This document shows, piece by piece, positions 22,851 through 34,805 of a DNA stretch of 64,000 nt. Location: assembly GCA_918807975.1 (NCBI GenBank), contig OU964922.1:27764329-27828328 (forward strand), given 5' to 3'. Each line of letters begins with the position of its first letter. The first letter of the stretch is position 1. The notes under the pieces are model-generated. The model ran no database searches. It was not told the origin of the DNA and saw only the letters and a program-made list of their open reading frames with translations. The stretch is from Aplidium turbinatum. Taxonomy: Eukaryota; Chordata; Ascidiacea; Aplousobranchia; Polyclinidae. Made by a program: the position numbers and the translations under genes.

Positions 22851-24792
22851 AACTCGATGTTGGTTTCAAAACTGCATAAAAATTCATCAACTAAAAGATG
22901 TCTGAATAATGCTCAATTACACTTTCTGCTTGTATCTGCTTATCAAGTCACAGAGTCCATGTGAAGACAACATAAGTTTATCATGTTTTTATTTTTTATT
23001 TCTTGTACATACCGCTCTAGTTCCATGGTTGCATTCATGTTCGTTATTTCTTTATTATATTTTTAACTTTTTATTGATTTTTCATATTGCCCTTGAAAAT
23101 ACAGTCCTCTAGAGAAAGGATTGTACAAAGCAGCCTACTTGCAAATGGAGGTTTTGTGTGAAGACACAACTTTTTAAACTATTTTTTTATGTATTTATGT
23201 TGATTGTGTTTTCATTATGGATCTTACTTTTTGGTATTTTGACATCAAATAATGTCTATTAAACGTATGAATCGCTTGTTAGAATAATCACATTTTATTA
23301 CATCTATTATTTAGAAAACAATCATAAATCAATACTTCAGCACACACAACTGAAACTAACAAAGGTTAAAGGAAATGAGTTAGTTTGTTCTTGATGGAAG
23401 CTCATATTTAATCAATGCATTATTGCAGAAACGATTGTGTTTTAATTTTAATATCCTTTTATTTGCAGTTCAATATTTCTTTTGTGCATTTCCGTAACTT
23501 TCGTTTTCAATTTTTCAAAATACATTTTCAAACAAGTTTCGATTTTTGGTTATTTGAAAGAAATTATTTTCACATTGATTTGATATTGCCTTGCGTTGAA
23601 GGGGCGAATAAAAATACTCCTAGCTTCCGCAGCCTGTGATCAGTGTAGCAAAACCAAAGCGAAACTAGTCCTACCAACATTTAAAAAAAATTGTCACCTT
23701 TTTAACAAGCAAAGCCCAATCTTGAGGTCACATCGATCAGCGTATGAAATTTAGCTTTCTAACCCACCTAAACTTCTTAAAATTAGATCAGTGCTTTTGA
23801 TTTTTTTCTAGCTTACAGCTCACAATATTTTTCGTGGTTCACTGTGAAATATTGCGATGAATCGGAATAAAGTTTAGAAAGATACTTTTAAAACAAAATA
23901 TTGATCACCCAAAACACAATATGCAATTTTCTGTTAAAGCTCTTCAAACACAACGTTATTTTTTTGTCAAGTGTAACAACGCCACTTTCTTGCTTCTTCC
24001 ATCCGTCATATGACGTCAAATGTTACGCATGTCGCCACTACCTTCTATAACACGTTATGACGACTTTGACGCGCTCTTTAAGAAGTCGTATGATAAATGA
24101 ACAGTTCCATGGTAGCAAACTTAGGTTTGCTATTGAAGATATTCTTGGGCTCTCAATTCAATCGAACAGCTGAAACTGTTCGTGTTTAAAATATTTGTTG
24201 TACATTTCTCAAGCAGATTTTCCAAATGATTAGTTTTAGCATTCTCAAACTAATAAAGAAGTTTGATTTGAGGCATGATTCGAGGAATTTTATGCCTAAT
24301 TATGGCTATACATCTGATTGGTTTCAGAACACTTTCAACAAAACTTAAAAGGTCAAACCAATTCACTGCTTGTCAGTCACGTCACGTCGACGCTGAGGTT
24401 GCTTCAACGAGCTCACAGTATTAGGCTACCTTGCTGTCTGTATCAACTTGCGATGAATCAGGACACGCAACCCAAGTACTAGTATGATTTCAATATAGTT
24501 ATATTTAGGTCGGTCTTGTTTCGATTACAGAGGATTTACAGATTGAATTGAGCTTCACTCCAAGTTCACTACGAAACAAAATTGTTTTTTCTTTGGTACA
24601 AACTCAGAAAAAAGAAAAACAACTTTTCAACAGATTTATTGCTTGGAACTGCTGTAGATCGACTTTTGTCGCTACATGAAACAGTAATTACTGAAAATTA
24701 TAGTTGTACGTAGCCTAATGTGCGTTTATTTTGTAATGTTTCATTGAAAAAAAAACGTCTCAGCGCTCGACAAGACAGGCACTTTCAAAATG
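22851..24792. other. Intergenic DNA, no recognised feature
   Basis: AT-rich with only short chance frames. I find no domain, repeat family or RNA gene here. Confidence 0.6.
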
Positions 24793-25035
24793 CTTCTTCT
24801 TCGTCGTGTGAGCCTCTGGGGTGGGGGGTCTATCCTTTTACTACCCCAGAAAATGTAAAAAAAACTCGGAAGCAGGAGGTACCTTTTAGACCACAACTGG
24901 GGATGACTTTAGGGGCCCGAAAAATTAAAGAAACTCCCGCTTCTTTAGACATTGTGTGTTTTTCTCAGAAGTGTCTTAATTTGGGGCCCGAGAATCTGAT
25001 TGGTACCTGGCCCAAATTATCCTCTCAACGGCCTT
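24793..25035 (-). repeat. LINE 3' tail remnant plus dispersed repeat
   Basis: 24793-24850 matches, inverted, the 3' tail of the LINE remnant at 10945-10975 (around ctctggggt...ggtctatc). The stretch near 24993-25030 (gattggtacctggcccaaat) recurs at about 58150-58190 and, inverted, at 42711-42745. The boundaries of the second repeat are unclear. Confidence 0.5.
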
Positions 25036-25555
25036 GAACTGAAGCATTGTATAACACGAAACTGAACTCACAAAGCAAGGTTTTTTGTCTACACAACAGA
25101 TATCCACCATGAAAAACAGCCTTTTCACTATCAGTAGGTATTTTATATGGAAGACTCTACGTGATGATTTCTACTATCTAGAATCTAGAAGTTCTACACA
25201 CATAGTTTCACATCCACATTCGATTCTCGCATCTAAAAGGGCAAGACCACCCCTACTTGGAAATTGTGATCAACGGGCATCAACGTAATCTGATGCATCG
25301 ATCCATAACGTAGAAACGATGTAACATACAATTGATGGTACCGTACTAATGCTGATTGTCAGCATTGGTCTGTTCGGTTTTAGGTTTCAAAAGCTACTTT
25401 GCTTGTAATGGCACGTGTCGGCAAAAAAATTACACAACATTTGGTGCCATAGCATGTTTTAAAATAATCATTTAAAGAAAAAGTAAAGAAATAACAGCAC
25501 TTATCATATCAAATAGACTAAACGTAGCTCTTGAGGTTCTAGAAGACCTCCCATA

Positions 25556-25705
25556 CAGTAGCGGATCTAGAAAAAAAATTTGGGGATACTGGAACAAGTT
25601 CAAAGCAAGCAAATTTTTAAAAGAAAGTTGACCCTGGGAAGGCGGAATTTCGTTGAAGCAACCAAATTGGCATTGAGTCTGGGGGATTGCCCCCCAGAAA
25701 TTTTT
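25556..25705. repeat. Fragment of a G-rich dispersed repeat
   Basis: It opens AGTAGCGGATCTAG and ends with ggggattgccccccagaaat. The latter end recurs in longer form at 27645-27700 and 36735-36785. The SINE beginning at 25706 cuts it off. Confidence 0.45.
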
Positions 25706-26014
25706 GCAGTGGCCGAGTGGTTAGCGCGTTGGGCTCGCAGTCGAGAGCCTGCATGTTCGACTCCAGCCACCCGCACTTGCTGTTGTTTCTCTGGGCAAGA
25801 AACTTTATGATAATTGCCTCTACCCAGTGATCGATTTCGAGTAATGAGTAGTACCAAATTTAAGTCACAAGTAGAGTAGACAACCGGAAACAGACATTGC
25901 CGTCGGCTGCAGCGTGGGTCAGGTGTACGTCGGAAGACGTACACCGATGCATAGCGCTCAAGTCCGCTTTCCCGCAATGCAAGATAAAGATATGAAAAAC
26001 AAACAAACAAACAG
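25706..26014 (+). mobile_element. tRNA-derived SINE, family 2
   Basis: The head resembles a Ser/Leu-type tRNA: A box GTGGCCGAGTGG and B box GTTCGACTCC. The body includes GGGCAAGAAACTTTATGAT, a motif of a kind shared by many animal SINEs, and the copy ends in an (AAAC)n tail at 25996-26012. It looks near full length. Transcription would be by RNA polymerase III. Confidence 0.75.
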
Positions 26015-26919
26015 ACATAGTTTAACTTATTTTAGTCGCTGTTAGTGAATTTTTTGGTGCCGTACTGGTTTATTGTTCAAAACGCAAGAAAGTCTTTAAA
26101 TCCATTTCGGCAACTTTGATTGGGACTTACTTAACACAGACGGAAGCTGGAACACCTTGCCATTGAGGTGGAATGGATGAAAGGTTAGCTTAAACATAAG
26201 CACGTGACTTTACAGCGTGAAAACATTGGCATGACATGACGCTATTGATAAGTTGACCTCATTGAAATACTTGTTTATATCAGCAGAGTCAAGACGTAGA
26301 TTTACGTGAAACTTTGCGTTTCCGCAGCTATGGTATGCAAGGCTGGAAGAAAACACCGCAAGTCAACAAGAAGTGCACACTACAGCTAGTTAGTTTATCA
26401 AAGCATTTTCACCTCATTTTAGTTACCTTGAAAGGTTGTCTAAGTTTTGTATGGTGTTAATCTTATAAAACTACTCAAGTCATCGTGAAGACTACGTGCA
26501 AAAATGTCAGAAGGTGATAGGCTACACGCATCCTTTTGATTGTTTTTATTTTAACTTGTCAGAGCACTGGAAAACGCAAATCTCCATTTGGGAAAATTTT
26601 TTTTGGCCGCGATGTGTTCATATTTTGTTATAAAACAAACAATTATTGTATTTGATGATTAGAAAAATACGAAAGCTTAATTTTCCACTGAAAGGCCTGC
26701 TGAAAATCGTTGCATCTGTTGTGGTACTGCAGCGTTGTTTTTAATTCTGTAAGAAAACTCTTCAGTTTGCAGGTACTGTAGCCATTTTCAACTACAGTAC
26801 GTTTGAAAGCCAGGTGTAGCAAGGATTGATAGAGATAGTCACTCAGTGTGAAAGTCATACCGAATGCCTATTTCAAAACCATCATTATTAGAAACCTACT
26901 TGAAAAAATAAATTCCAGC

Positions 26920-27067
26920 GGATTCACATACTAGTAGAGGCTTTGAGGCTTGAATCATTGACGCAGGCCGGGTCATCGAGATTGACAGGGTGTAGTATCC
27001 GATTGTTGTTGAAGTGATGTTGAAGCGCACACCGCGAGAGCTGAACTAGCACTGCTTGATCTTGCGT
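26920..27067 (-). mobile_element. tRNA-derived SINE, family 1, internally deleted copy
   Basis: Reading the - strand, part of the head and B-box side is joined directly to the 3' body (GACGCAGGCC...). The middle section present at 44850-45168 is missing. Confidence 0.65.
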
Positions 27068-27559
27068 TTTTTTTTGTGCACGAATTGGGTGTAGCCTATA
27101 AAGAAGACAATATAGCCTACTGCTGTAGCAAATGTAAGATTGAAAATGGAAGTATATGATCATATTAGCTACTGTACTGTGTAGTAGGGAGGTTATTGGG
27201 GTTTTACGCAGTGGTGGATCGATCCATAAGCTACGATGATTAGCCTTATAGCCTAATATTATTATTTTGCTTTGTTGGTCATTGGGTGTAGCTGCCATGT
27301 AGGTTACAGCACATTTTTTACATTTTACAAAACGCAGAAAGAGTGAGATGAAGAAAAATATTTGAAAAAAGTTTTAAAACGAAAACGAGATTTCAATTAA
27401 TTTCAAGTTAAATTTCCTTTGTCTTGTTTTTTTTCGAGTGATTTTTCTCATGAATATTTTGTCTCGTTGTATTTCATGCTGCTTATATAGCCCGCTTGCA
27501 GACTATGCTGTAGCTTCTGACATTTTCCGTAAAGCAGTGACGTTCGGTGGCTTAAACCG

Positions 27560-27765
27560 TTGGGAAAGCAACTTGGAAATATGTTGCAGCAAGGTAGTAG
27601 GCACGAAGGGCGTAACCGTCGGGCGAAGCCCGAAGGCGTGTTGCCGAAGGCAACTTTTCCAGCGGGGGGTCTGGGGGGCCTCCCCCAGAAATTTTTGAAA
27701 AACACTTCCAATTTGGTGCGCTCTGAGAGCATTTCCAAAACAAATCAAAAATAAAAATCTGTCAA
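27560..27765. repeat. G-rich dispersed repeat, copy 1
   Basis: Its core, gcggggggtctggggggc followed by ctcccccagaaatttttg, recurs with changes at 36650-36845. Similarity continues for about 60 bases into an A-rich flank with a shared gcgctctgag-like stretch. It is a non-coding repeat of unknown class. Confidence 0.5.
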
Positions 27766-28959
27766 ATTGTGCTTCGCCTATGTCGTGATCATACATCCAT
27801 TTAATGTTTAGAAGTCATGAACAATCTTAATTTTAACGTTGCAGGACCAAAATCCAGTGTTAGACATGGAATAATAGTTGTCTAAATATTTAATTCGTCA
27901 TGAATGTTCATTCTCAGATATTCAGTTAGGCCTACACTACAAAAACTAACACTTAGGCCTAAACATTACAACCGCAAGCAATTTGTACAAAAAGCTGGAT
28001 AAGTTTGCCTCCTGCGTATAAATAGAAGCTTAACGAACTAAATATTGCATCCGCACCTGAACGTTCATTGGCGAAGTAACGTTATATCAACGCTGTAAAA
28101 AGGGCAAAGGCATGACTATGAAAGCTAGTAGGCTAAAGTACATGGCGAGGAGACATCAAAAAACAGCAACAATCTTTTCGCCTTTATGATGCTGTGCTCT
28201 GTACCGTGACGAGAGACCATTCTGACGAGTTAGTCTAGCGAATGTACGCATTGACGTCACTGGGAAAGCAACTCTAACCATAGCACATCTGATTGGCTAA
28301 GCAGCTGGTGACGTTTTGCAAAACGAGTGAGGATTAGATAAAACAAAGACGTTTTTTGACATTTTTGAACCTGGGGAAAGCAACTTTGATAGTTGCTTCC
28401 CTGAAGCCTCAGTGGTTGTTTTTGACAGGAGCATTTGCGTTAATTGGCATTTATAGGCAAGACATGCGGTTTGGTGAGGACTTAGACTACTCACAAGCGT
28501 TACGAGTAATTCTAGTCACGAATACAGTAATTTTCAAGTTAAAATAGACATGATAAAAATAATAAGAAGTTAAACCTAGAATTCAGTCTTTAGGCTATAT
28601 TTTGCATAGTTTTCGCTCAGGTTAGCACTGCTTTCCTTGCTTTCCCTCACCGATCGTCACTGCCGTAAAGTATAGCTTCGAGTAGGCCTAATTCAATAAT
28701 TTGTAGTGACATTTTAACGAATGATTTGTGGGTAACACAAGTTTTGCGAACACTGACGTTCGACAAGCAACGTGAGTGAACGTCTCGACTAAAAGTTGTA
28801 GGCTACTTCTTCGACAGTTTTCATGCATGTAATCAAGAAACATTAATTACTTCCTGGGAGAATGCGATTGATCATTGTAAGTGTAAAATTTTGGCGCAAA
28901 TTTTACGTTAGAAAGGCTTTGCACAAACCCAGTTAACATTACGTTTTCTAATAACTTGC

Positions 28960-29066
28960 TTCAGTTCAGTTGTTTTGATTTCTGATCATCCCAGCAAAAA
29001 CAATACACGTCAACATAGCAAAGGTAGAGAAAAAGGTAGAAGCGACAAAACGCAAACGTTAAAACG
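28960..29066 (-). repeat. SINE-like repeat, family 3, copy 1
   Basis: It is about 90% alike by eye to 47690-47800 (caatacacgtcaacatagca, agcgacaaaacgc). On the - strand it ends in an (AACTG)n tail, as a SINE 3' end would. No head was recognised. Confidence 0.55.
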
Positions 29067-29574
29067 TGCTTGTGAGTTTAATCGAAGTAAGTTATTAAGT
29101 TGAAGGATTTGGCAGGGTCGCAATACCTTCAGAAAAATTTAAGATAGAAAGGGATATAATAGAAAATGTTACAAACAAAAATATAAAAAAACAACAGCCC
29201 ATAATATTAGCCTATAGCTTTAGCCGATATTTTCAAGAATTGTATAAATAAACATTTGAAATAAAAATCGGTCATGATAGCCTACGTTATCAAGATTGCT
29301 GATGGTCGTGAAAGTTTCTTACAACATGTACGACATAGGCTACCCTATCCTGGTTTTCTGGGATTGATGTTGTTAATGTTAACTAAATTCCATTTCACCA
29401 AATTCCACTGAATTCCATTTGGAAAATACAGCGTAGTAGCTTACAGCTGTCGTTTCTCAAAAAGCAGCTTATTACACCACAGACAGGAAATCAATCCGTG
29501 CGCGGACATTTTGCCGAAACTCATTTTGCCGAAAGGTTATGTGTTCTTCGTCGTCGTATGAGCTTTCTTCCGGA

Positions 29575-29823
29575 CTATATGTTTGGGCATGAGGTCATCA
29601 GCCACTCGACAGTCTCGTCATCCAGGGCCTTCAGTCCAAGCATTCCATGTGGTGGTTGATGGATTGGGAAGTCATGGACGACATGGTCTACTGTCTGGTC
29701 TGTGGCACCACACTCGCATCTCGGTGATGGAGCCAGGCCCCATCTGCACATGTCTGAACGAAAGCGATTGACGCCGGTTCGTAGGCGGTTAAGCCGGACC
29801 CACGCAAGTCTTGCGAGGGACAT
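29575..29823 (-). pseudogene. LINE C-terminal cysteine-rich tail
   Basis: 82 codons with NRLRTGVNRFRSDMCRWG, CECGATDQTVDHVVHD and GLKALDDETVEWL. This is the CCHC-like tail typical of this LINE type and is used above to recognise the remnants at 10440 and 49105. Confidence 0.85.
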
Positions 29824-30158
29824 TCCCGGAGGGTGGGGATCGACGTCGGGCAGAAAATCACGGAGTCGGGAGGTGTTGTTTTGCCACTCCGTGTTCCATG
29901 TGTAGTTCGGCCAAACTTATTCCAAGATCTTCAACGTTGTTCAGAAGCTGTCGTGCTGTGGGCACAAATGAGCGTCTTGATTTCAGTCGCTGCTGTTCTC
30001 CAGGTAGGCGCTGGAATGTAGCCTACTGTGGAGGAGGTGGTCGGGGTCCAGCACGCGACGAGCATGGAAAATCATGGCTCCTTTACGGCGAACTTCAGCA
30101 GGTTGGATGCCTTCAAGGATGGGAAGGCAGTCCGTTGGAGTGGGACGCAGGCATCCAG

Positions 30159-30895
30159 TCACAGTGCGTAGTGCGTTGATGTGGCGGTGTCAATGTGGCG
30201 GGTGTGACAGCTGCGGCACCATACCGGGGGGCAGTACTCGGCGGTAGAATGCACGAGGGCCAAGGTAGCTGTACGAAGAGTTTTCGCGTCAGCTCCCCAG
30301 CCGGAACCCGCCAGCCGCCTCAAAAGTGCAACGCGCACACATAGTTTTTTGCGCAGCGACTCCAGGTGTCGTCGGTACGTGAGTGACCTGTCCAGGGTTA
30401 CGCCGAGGTAGGTGGGTTTGGCGCAGTATGGCAGGCGTTCGTCATCGGTGGTAATGTTGATCTCACGTTTTGCTTCCTTGTTGTTTAGATGGAAGGCCGC
30501 CGACACTGTCTTTGCCTTGCTGAGCTGTAGCTTCCATTTCTGGAGATAAGTTAATATAGTTGAGATGTCCTGGCTTAAGTTCCTCTCCATTGACTGCCAA
30601 TCTCCGGCTGGATGTAGGAGAGCCAGGTCGTCTGCGTAAGCATACTTCCTGGAGATAGGTCATAGATGTAAGTGTTAAAGAGGAGGAGAGCCAGGACAGA
30701 GCTCTGTGGGACGCCGTTCCTGAGTCGACGTAGTCTACTTCGTCGGCTGCTACCGGTGGAAAGGGTAAAGCTGCGGTTTTGCACAAGTTCCATAATCATA
30801 TGGATCATGTGCCTGTCAGAAAGGAGACGGAGTAGTTTGCAGGTAAGGCCGCTGTGCCATACAGTGTCGTAGGCAGCCGTGAGATCGACAAACAC
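30159..30895 (-). pseudogene. LINE reverse transcriptase, palm and thumb, in two frames
   Basis: 30895-30575 carries catalytic motif A (FVDLTAAYDTVW) and a changed motif B (NGVPQSSVLA, where Gly is usual after Gln). The YADD catalytic pair is at 30627-30638, in the frame of 30590-30159. That frame continues with PTYLGVTLDRSLTYRRHL and ALVHSTAEYCPPVWC. The frame switch between motif B and YADD is inactivating. Confidence 0.85.
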
Positions 30896-31688
30896 GGCGC
30901 CAGCCTTCTTTTTTTGCCGAGAAGCTGTCCTCGATGTCTTGGATCATCAGAGTGACCTGGTCTACGGTTGATCTTGCGTGGCGAAAGCTGGCTTGTTCCC
31001 GAGGGAGCTGAGGGTCTATTATCGGTTCGACACGGGCGTAGATAAGTCTCTCGAGTATCTTGAAGGGGATACAGAGCAGAGAGGTGGGACGGTAGCCCTT
31101 TGGATCCCCTGGGGGCTTCTTCGGCTTTGGGACTGCAACCGCTAGAGCTCTTCTCCAGATTCTTGGGATGCACAGGTGATGCAAGCAGCAGGAAAGGAAG
31201 TCTTTTAACCAGGACCTCATAGTGGGGGCAGCTTGGAGTATTAGTTCCGAGCATAGGTGGTAAAGGTCCGGGGATTTGCCTGGCTTTAGGTGCTGGAGGG
31301 CGGAGGCAAATTTCTCTGGGGTAAACTTACTAGAGATGTTGCCCTCGACAGGTGTTGGGACCTTCCAGAGATCCGTGATTTCCTTGAAGACGTACTTGTC
31401 TGATTCATGGTCTCTCGTTCTGTGCACTCCATTTTTCACAAGTTGTGAGGCGATGGCATTTTCTGAAATGGGGCATTGGCGACGAGGGGCACGTGATCTG
31501 CCAGTGAGGTTGTTGAGTGTTCTCCATGCTGTGCGGCTGGAGTGCGTGAAGTCGATTGAGTCGATGGCTTCTGTCCAGCGCTCCTTCCTCTTTGAATTCA
31601 ATCTTGCCAGCAGGGCTGTTGCTGAGTTGGAGGTGGCGGTGTCCTGGGGGGAACGGAGGAAGTCGCGGTAGAGCCTGTCGCACTCCAC
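30816..31688 (-). pseudogene. LINE reverse transcriptase, N-terminal part
   Basis: A 290-codon frame with the RT entry blocks FTPEKFASALQHLKPGKSPD, AVAVPKPKKPPGDPKGYRP, LLCIPFKILERL and EQASFRHARSTVDQ. It then shifts frame near 30895, where the fingers/palm continue in another frame. Confidence 0.88.
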
Positions 31689-31933
31689 ATCCCAGCAAGG
31701 TATGTAGCTTTTCGTCGACCTCGCGGGATGGAGTCTTTTGCCGCAGATATGATTGCATCACAAAAGTTCTAGTAGGCTTCGTCCACTTTGATGGTGTGTT
31801 TGGATGGGAGGTACTGCGTAGCTTCGTTTGTGAGGAAGCTGTAGTATTCCCAATCGGCTTTTCTGAAGTTCCATCGCTTGACAGGCTTGCTCGGAATAGG
31901 TGTGGCGAGCAAAGAGGACGTGATAAGCGAGGG

Positions 31934-32425
31934 TCAATGTTGAGACCTTGGGAACTTCTCTAGCACACGTCTGACCGGCTGGCGATCATCGGGGTCATCA
32001 CTTGCGAAAGCCAGATCTGGGTTCGTGCCAGTGTTCCAACGACCGGAGAGGAAGCTCGCTGCGCCCTTATGATCGAATAAGAGGGCGAGGTTGTTGTTGG
32101 TTGCCCAAGCGGCCAGATTTTCTCCGTCATTTTTGATGGAGTTGTAGCCCCAGTCAGTGTGGTGGCAGTTAAAGTCGCCAGCGTAGAGGCTGGGGTGGGG
32201 GAACACTGGGATGGCTGTTGGTGTTATCCGCGAAGGTGGGGGCTTGTAGACATTAACGATGTTGTAGCGTGCTACATCTACACAAAACCACTCGATCTTC
32301 GATTGAGCTTGGAATTGATCAACCAAGGACCAGCTCAGCCGGTCATGGACAAACGTGGCGAAGCCGTGTTTCCTGCTGCAGGTTGCGCATGCGAGTGTGA
32401 AGTTGGTTAGTACCAACTTATCCAC
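31934..32425 (-). pseudogene. LINE endonuclease fragment
   Basis: A 163-codon frame with the EEP endonuclease block NIVNVYKPP and the catalytic-region motif YAGDFNCHHTDWG, then NPDLAFASDD. It would nick target DNA in an active LINE. Here it is cut off from the downstream frame. Confidence 0.85.
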
Positions 32426-33111
32426 AGATGTGCACTGTGCAGTGGGTCTCCTGGAGGAGGATGGTGAGGGCTTGATGCCTGATGGCCAGGTGCTCTATGA
32501 TGCTGAGCTTGCTGGCCGTGATGCCCTCGGTGTTCAGCTGCAGTACGGTGGGTCGTCAGTACTTTTCGACGGTGCGAGCACTGCCGTGCCCTGAAAAGGG
32601 TATTCCCCTACCCACCCTGCGCTGAACAGTCTCGTTAGCTCTTGTTTGACAAGCTTCGTTTCGCATACGTTTCATTTATGTTTTGTATGTTACTGACGGG
32701 GGGACTACGTGAAGATGCTTGTCCCCCTCCCCTAATGTGTTATTACGTTATGATAATGCATATAATACTTTTGCATAATTTCGGCAATTTGTCAAATCGG
32801 CATTTAGTCCTTTCGGCAAAATGAGTTTAGGCAAAATGTCCGAGTACCAATCAATCAACTCACCATTTTATCTGATTTTGCAAGGTGCTTTTCCAATTTG
32901 TAGCTGCCGGCATTCCTTCTTGTAAAGGTGTAAATTAGGGGTGACAAACATGAGGTTTACAGACTCCCAAGGGGTCGGCATGAAAGTGGAATGAATTTGT
33001 AAATATATACATATCGATTTCAAAACAAAGTGCTTAAATTTTAGCAATGACATGCATGTTGTCATAAGTGATTTTGCAAACTTTTTACTCGGGGTTCAAC
33101 TCGGAAAATAA

Positions 33112-33168
33112 AGTATTCTTTAAAATGAGTCCTTCATAATTATTCTTTAAAATGAGTCCTTCATAAAA
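33112..33168. repeat. Tandem duplication of about 28 bases
   Basis: tattctttaaaatgagtcct plus several more bases occurs twice head to tail. It is a simple local duplication. Confidence 0.7.
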
Positions 33169-33488
33169 AAAAAAATGAAAGCACTAGTTTAAACTTTTTA
33201 AACACAGTTTATTCACATTTTTATGCTCTTACTCTTTTGAATATTTTCAATAACGCTTCCATTTTGGTTAGAAACACCTGTTAAAGGCCTACTAAATGAA
33301 ATTTTCAAACGGGAATTAAGCGTTAAAATGCTTAAACTGAACATTCAAGAATACATTTCAAAAAAAATTACCTAATAAAATTTGTTTTCAATGGCACTGG
33401 CAAGGCCCAAAGTCCAATGTTTCATTTATTTTTCAATTTTTTTCAAAATGACCAAAAAGTGGAAAACTGCTCGAGAATACGTCACTAT

Positions 33489-34033
33489 TGTTCCCGACAA
33501 TTTTCACCAAATCAAACGTCATATAAAAAACCATTATGGTCTACTTAACCTAGCTGGCATCTTACGTCATGGAAATTGCTAGAAAATGTCCAAATATTGC
33601 ACCATCGGTCGTAAGACCTGATGAAATATTGCATCACTACCTTTGAACACCGGTTTGAATTGCGTGACAATGTCTTTCATTATTGCGTCACAGTTACTGT
33701 CTACGTGCATTTGAGATATCGCAAATTATTCTAGTCATTCGTGAAATGGTTGCTTGAGAGTTAGTCGCACATTTAACTGTTTGCTTAGTGCTTGCCAGCT
33801 GGATAAAATTTCCGTCTTTTATCTAAGTAATCTGTTCTGTAGTGACAAGTTTTAGTGGTGTACGGCGTTGCATCCAATTTCGACAGCCAGGTGGCTAATT
33901 TTACAGAAATACAAATTTGAATAGACGTTTCAAAGGAGTGTTTCTTTTTCGGTCATTACATGCAGACGAACGGATTCGGGAATCTGACGTTACAATTTTC
34001 CCACGAAGAGATTATGGTTTACCGCTGTGACCA
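33489..34033. repeat. 5' LTR
   Basis: A 545-base direct repeat, TG...CA, with target duplication ACTAT on its outer side. Confidence 0.85.
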
Positions 34034-34805
34034 TAAAAAATAAAAGACGTGACTTGTTAGCTGGTAGGCCAAGAAGCACTAGAAGCACATAAAAAAAATA
34101 AAAGACGAAGTTGTTGGTTGGTAGGCTACAGAAGCAAAGAAATAATAAAAGAAGATTTTGTTGGTTGGTAGTCTACAGAAGCAAAAGAAAATTAAAGACT
34201 TTTCTTCTCAGTTGGTACTGAAGAACTTCAAGTTAATAATTAAAGGCGTTTCTTTGTTGGTTCTGAAGAAAAAACAACATTGACATTCATTTGAAGAAAA
34301 AAGATTAAAGACAATCGATCTGTGCTTGAAGATTCAAGTAGAAGAATCCAAGCAAGTTTTGTGGAACTTTAAGACTTCATTTATATACCCCATCAACTAC
34401 GGTATTGTGCATTTAAATTCTTTTTGTATTTTTTACGGTCATTGCAGTTAAGTTTTTTATAACTTAATTTTGTGTCTTGTGTGTTTTTATTCATTGGCTC
34501 ACAATTGTCGTCAATTCTTTTTAGTTATGCCATGTCAGACTGTCATAACTAGGGGCCGCTATGTTCCCGACAATTTTCACCAAATCAAACGTCATATAAA
34601 AAACCGTTATGGTCTACTTAACCTAGCTGGCATCTTACGTCATGGAAATTGCTAGAAAATGTCCAAATATTGGACCATCGGTCGTAAGACCTGATGAAAT
34701 ATGGCATCACTACCGTACCTTTGAACACCGGTTTGAATTGCGTGACAATGTCTTTCATTATTGCGTCACAGTTACTGTCTACGTGCATTTGAGATATTGC
34801 AAATT

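Larger units (their letters stand above)
29540..32640 (-). mobile_element. Jockey/I-type non-LTR retrotransposon (LINE), broken
   Basis: In 5'-3' order on the - strand: apurinic-type endonuclease (32425-31934), reverse transcriptase (31688-30575, continuing to 30159) and a cysteine-rich C-terminal tail (29823-29575) ending ...MTSCPNI. The reading frame changes several times. The order and motifs match LINE proteins often annotated as jockey-like. The 5' end is uncertain; the 3' end is about 29540, with a catacgacgacgaagaa tail. It is not competent to move. Confidence 0.88.
29503..32842. mobile_element. Inverted-repeat element enclosing a LINE
   Basis: cggacattttgccgaaac at 29503 is mirrored at 32809-32842. 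Both ends contain repeated ACATTTTGCCGAAA-like units of about 15-16 bases, more on the right side. The LINE at 29540-32640 lies entirely between them. No convincing target duplication is seen outside the arms, so a nested insertion is likely but not proven. Confidence 0.5.

Noticed and set aside
24720-25037. Open frame of 105 codons
   Set aside because: It overlaps a LINE tail and a dispersed repeat found elsewhere in the window in either orientation, so it is not a gene.
29811-30179. Open frames on the + strand across the LINE (also 31276-31671, 31556-31963)
   Set aside because: They are antisense shadows of the LINE proteins, which carry recognisable motifs on the - strand.
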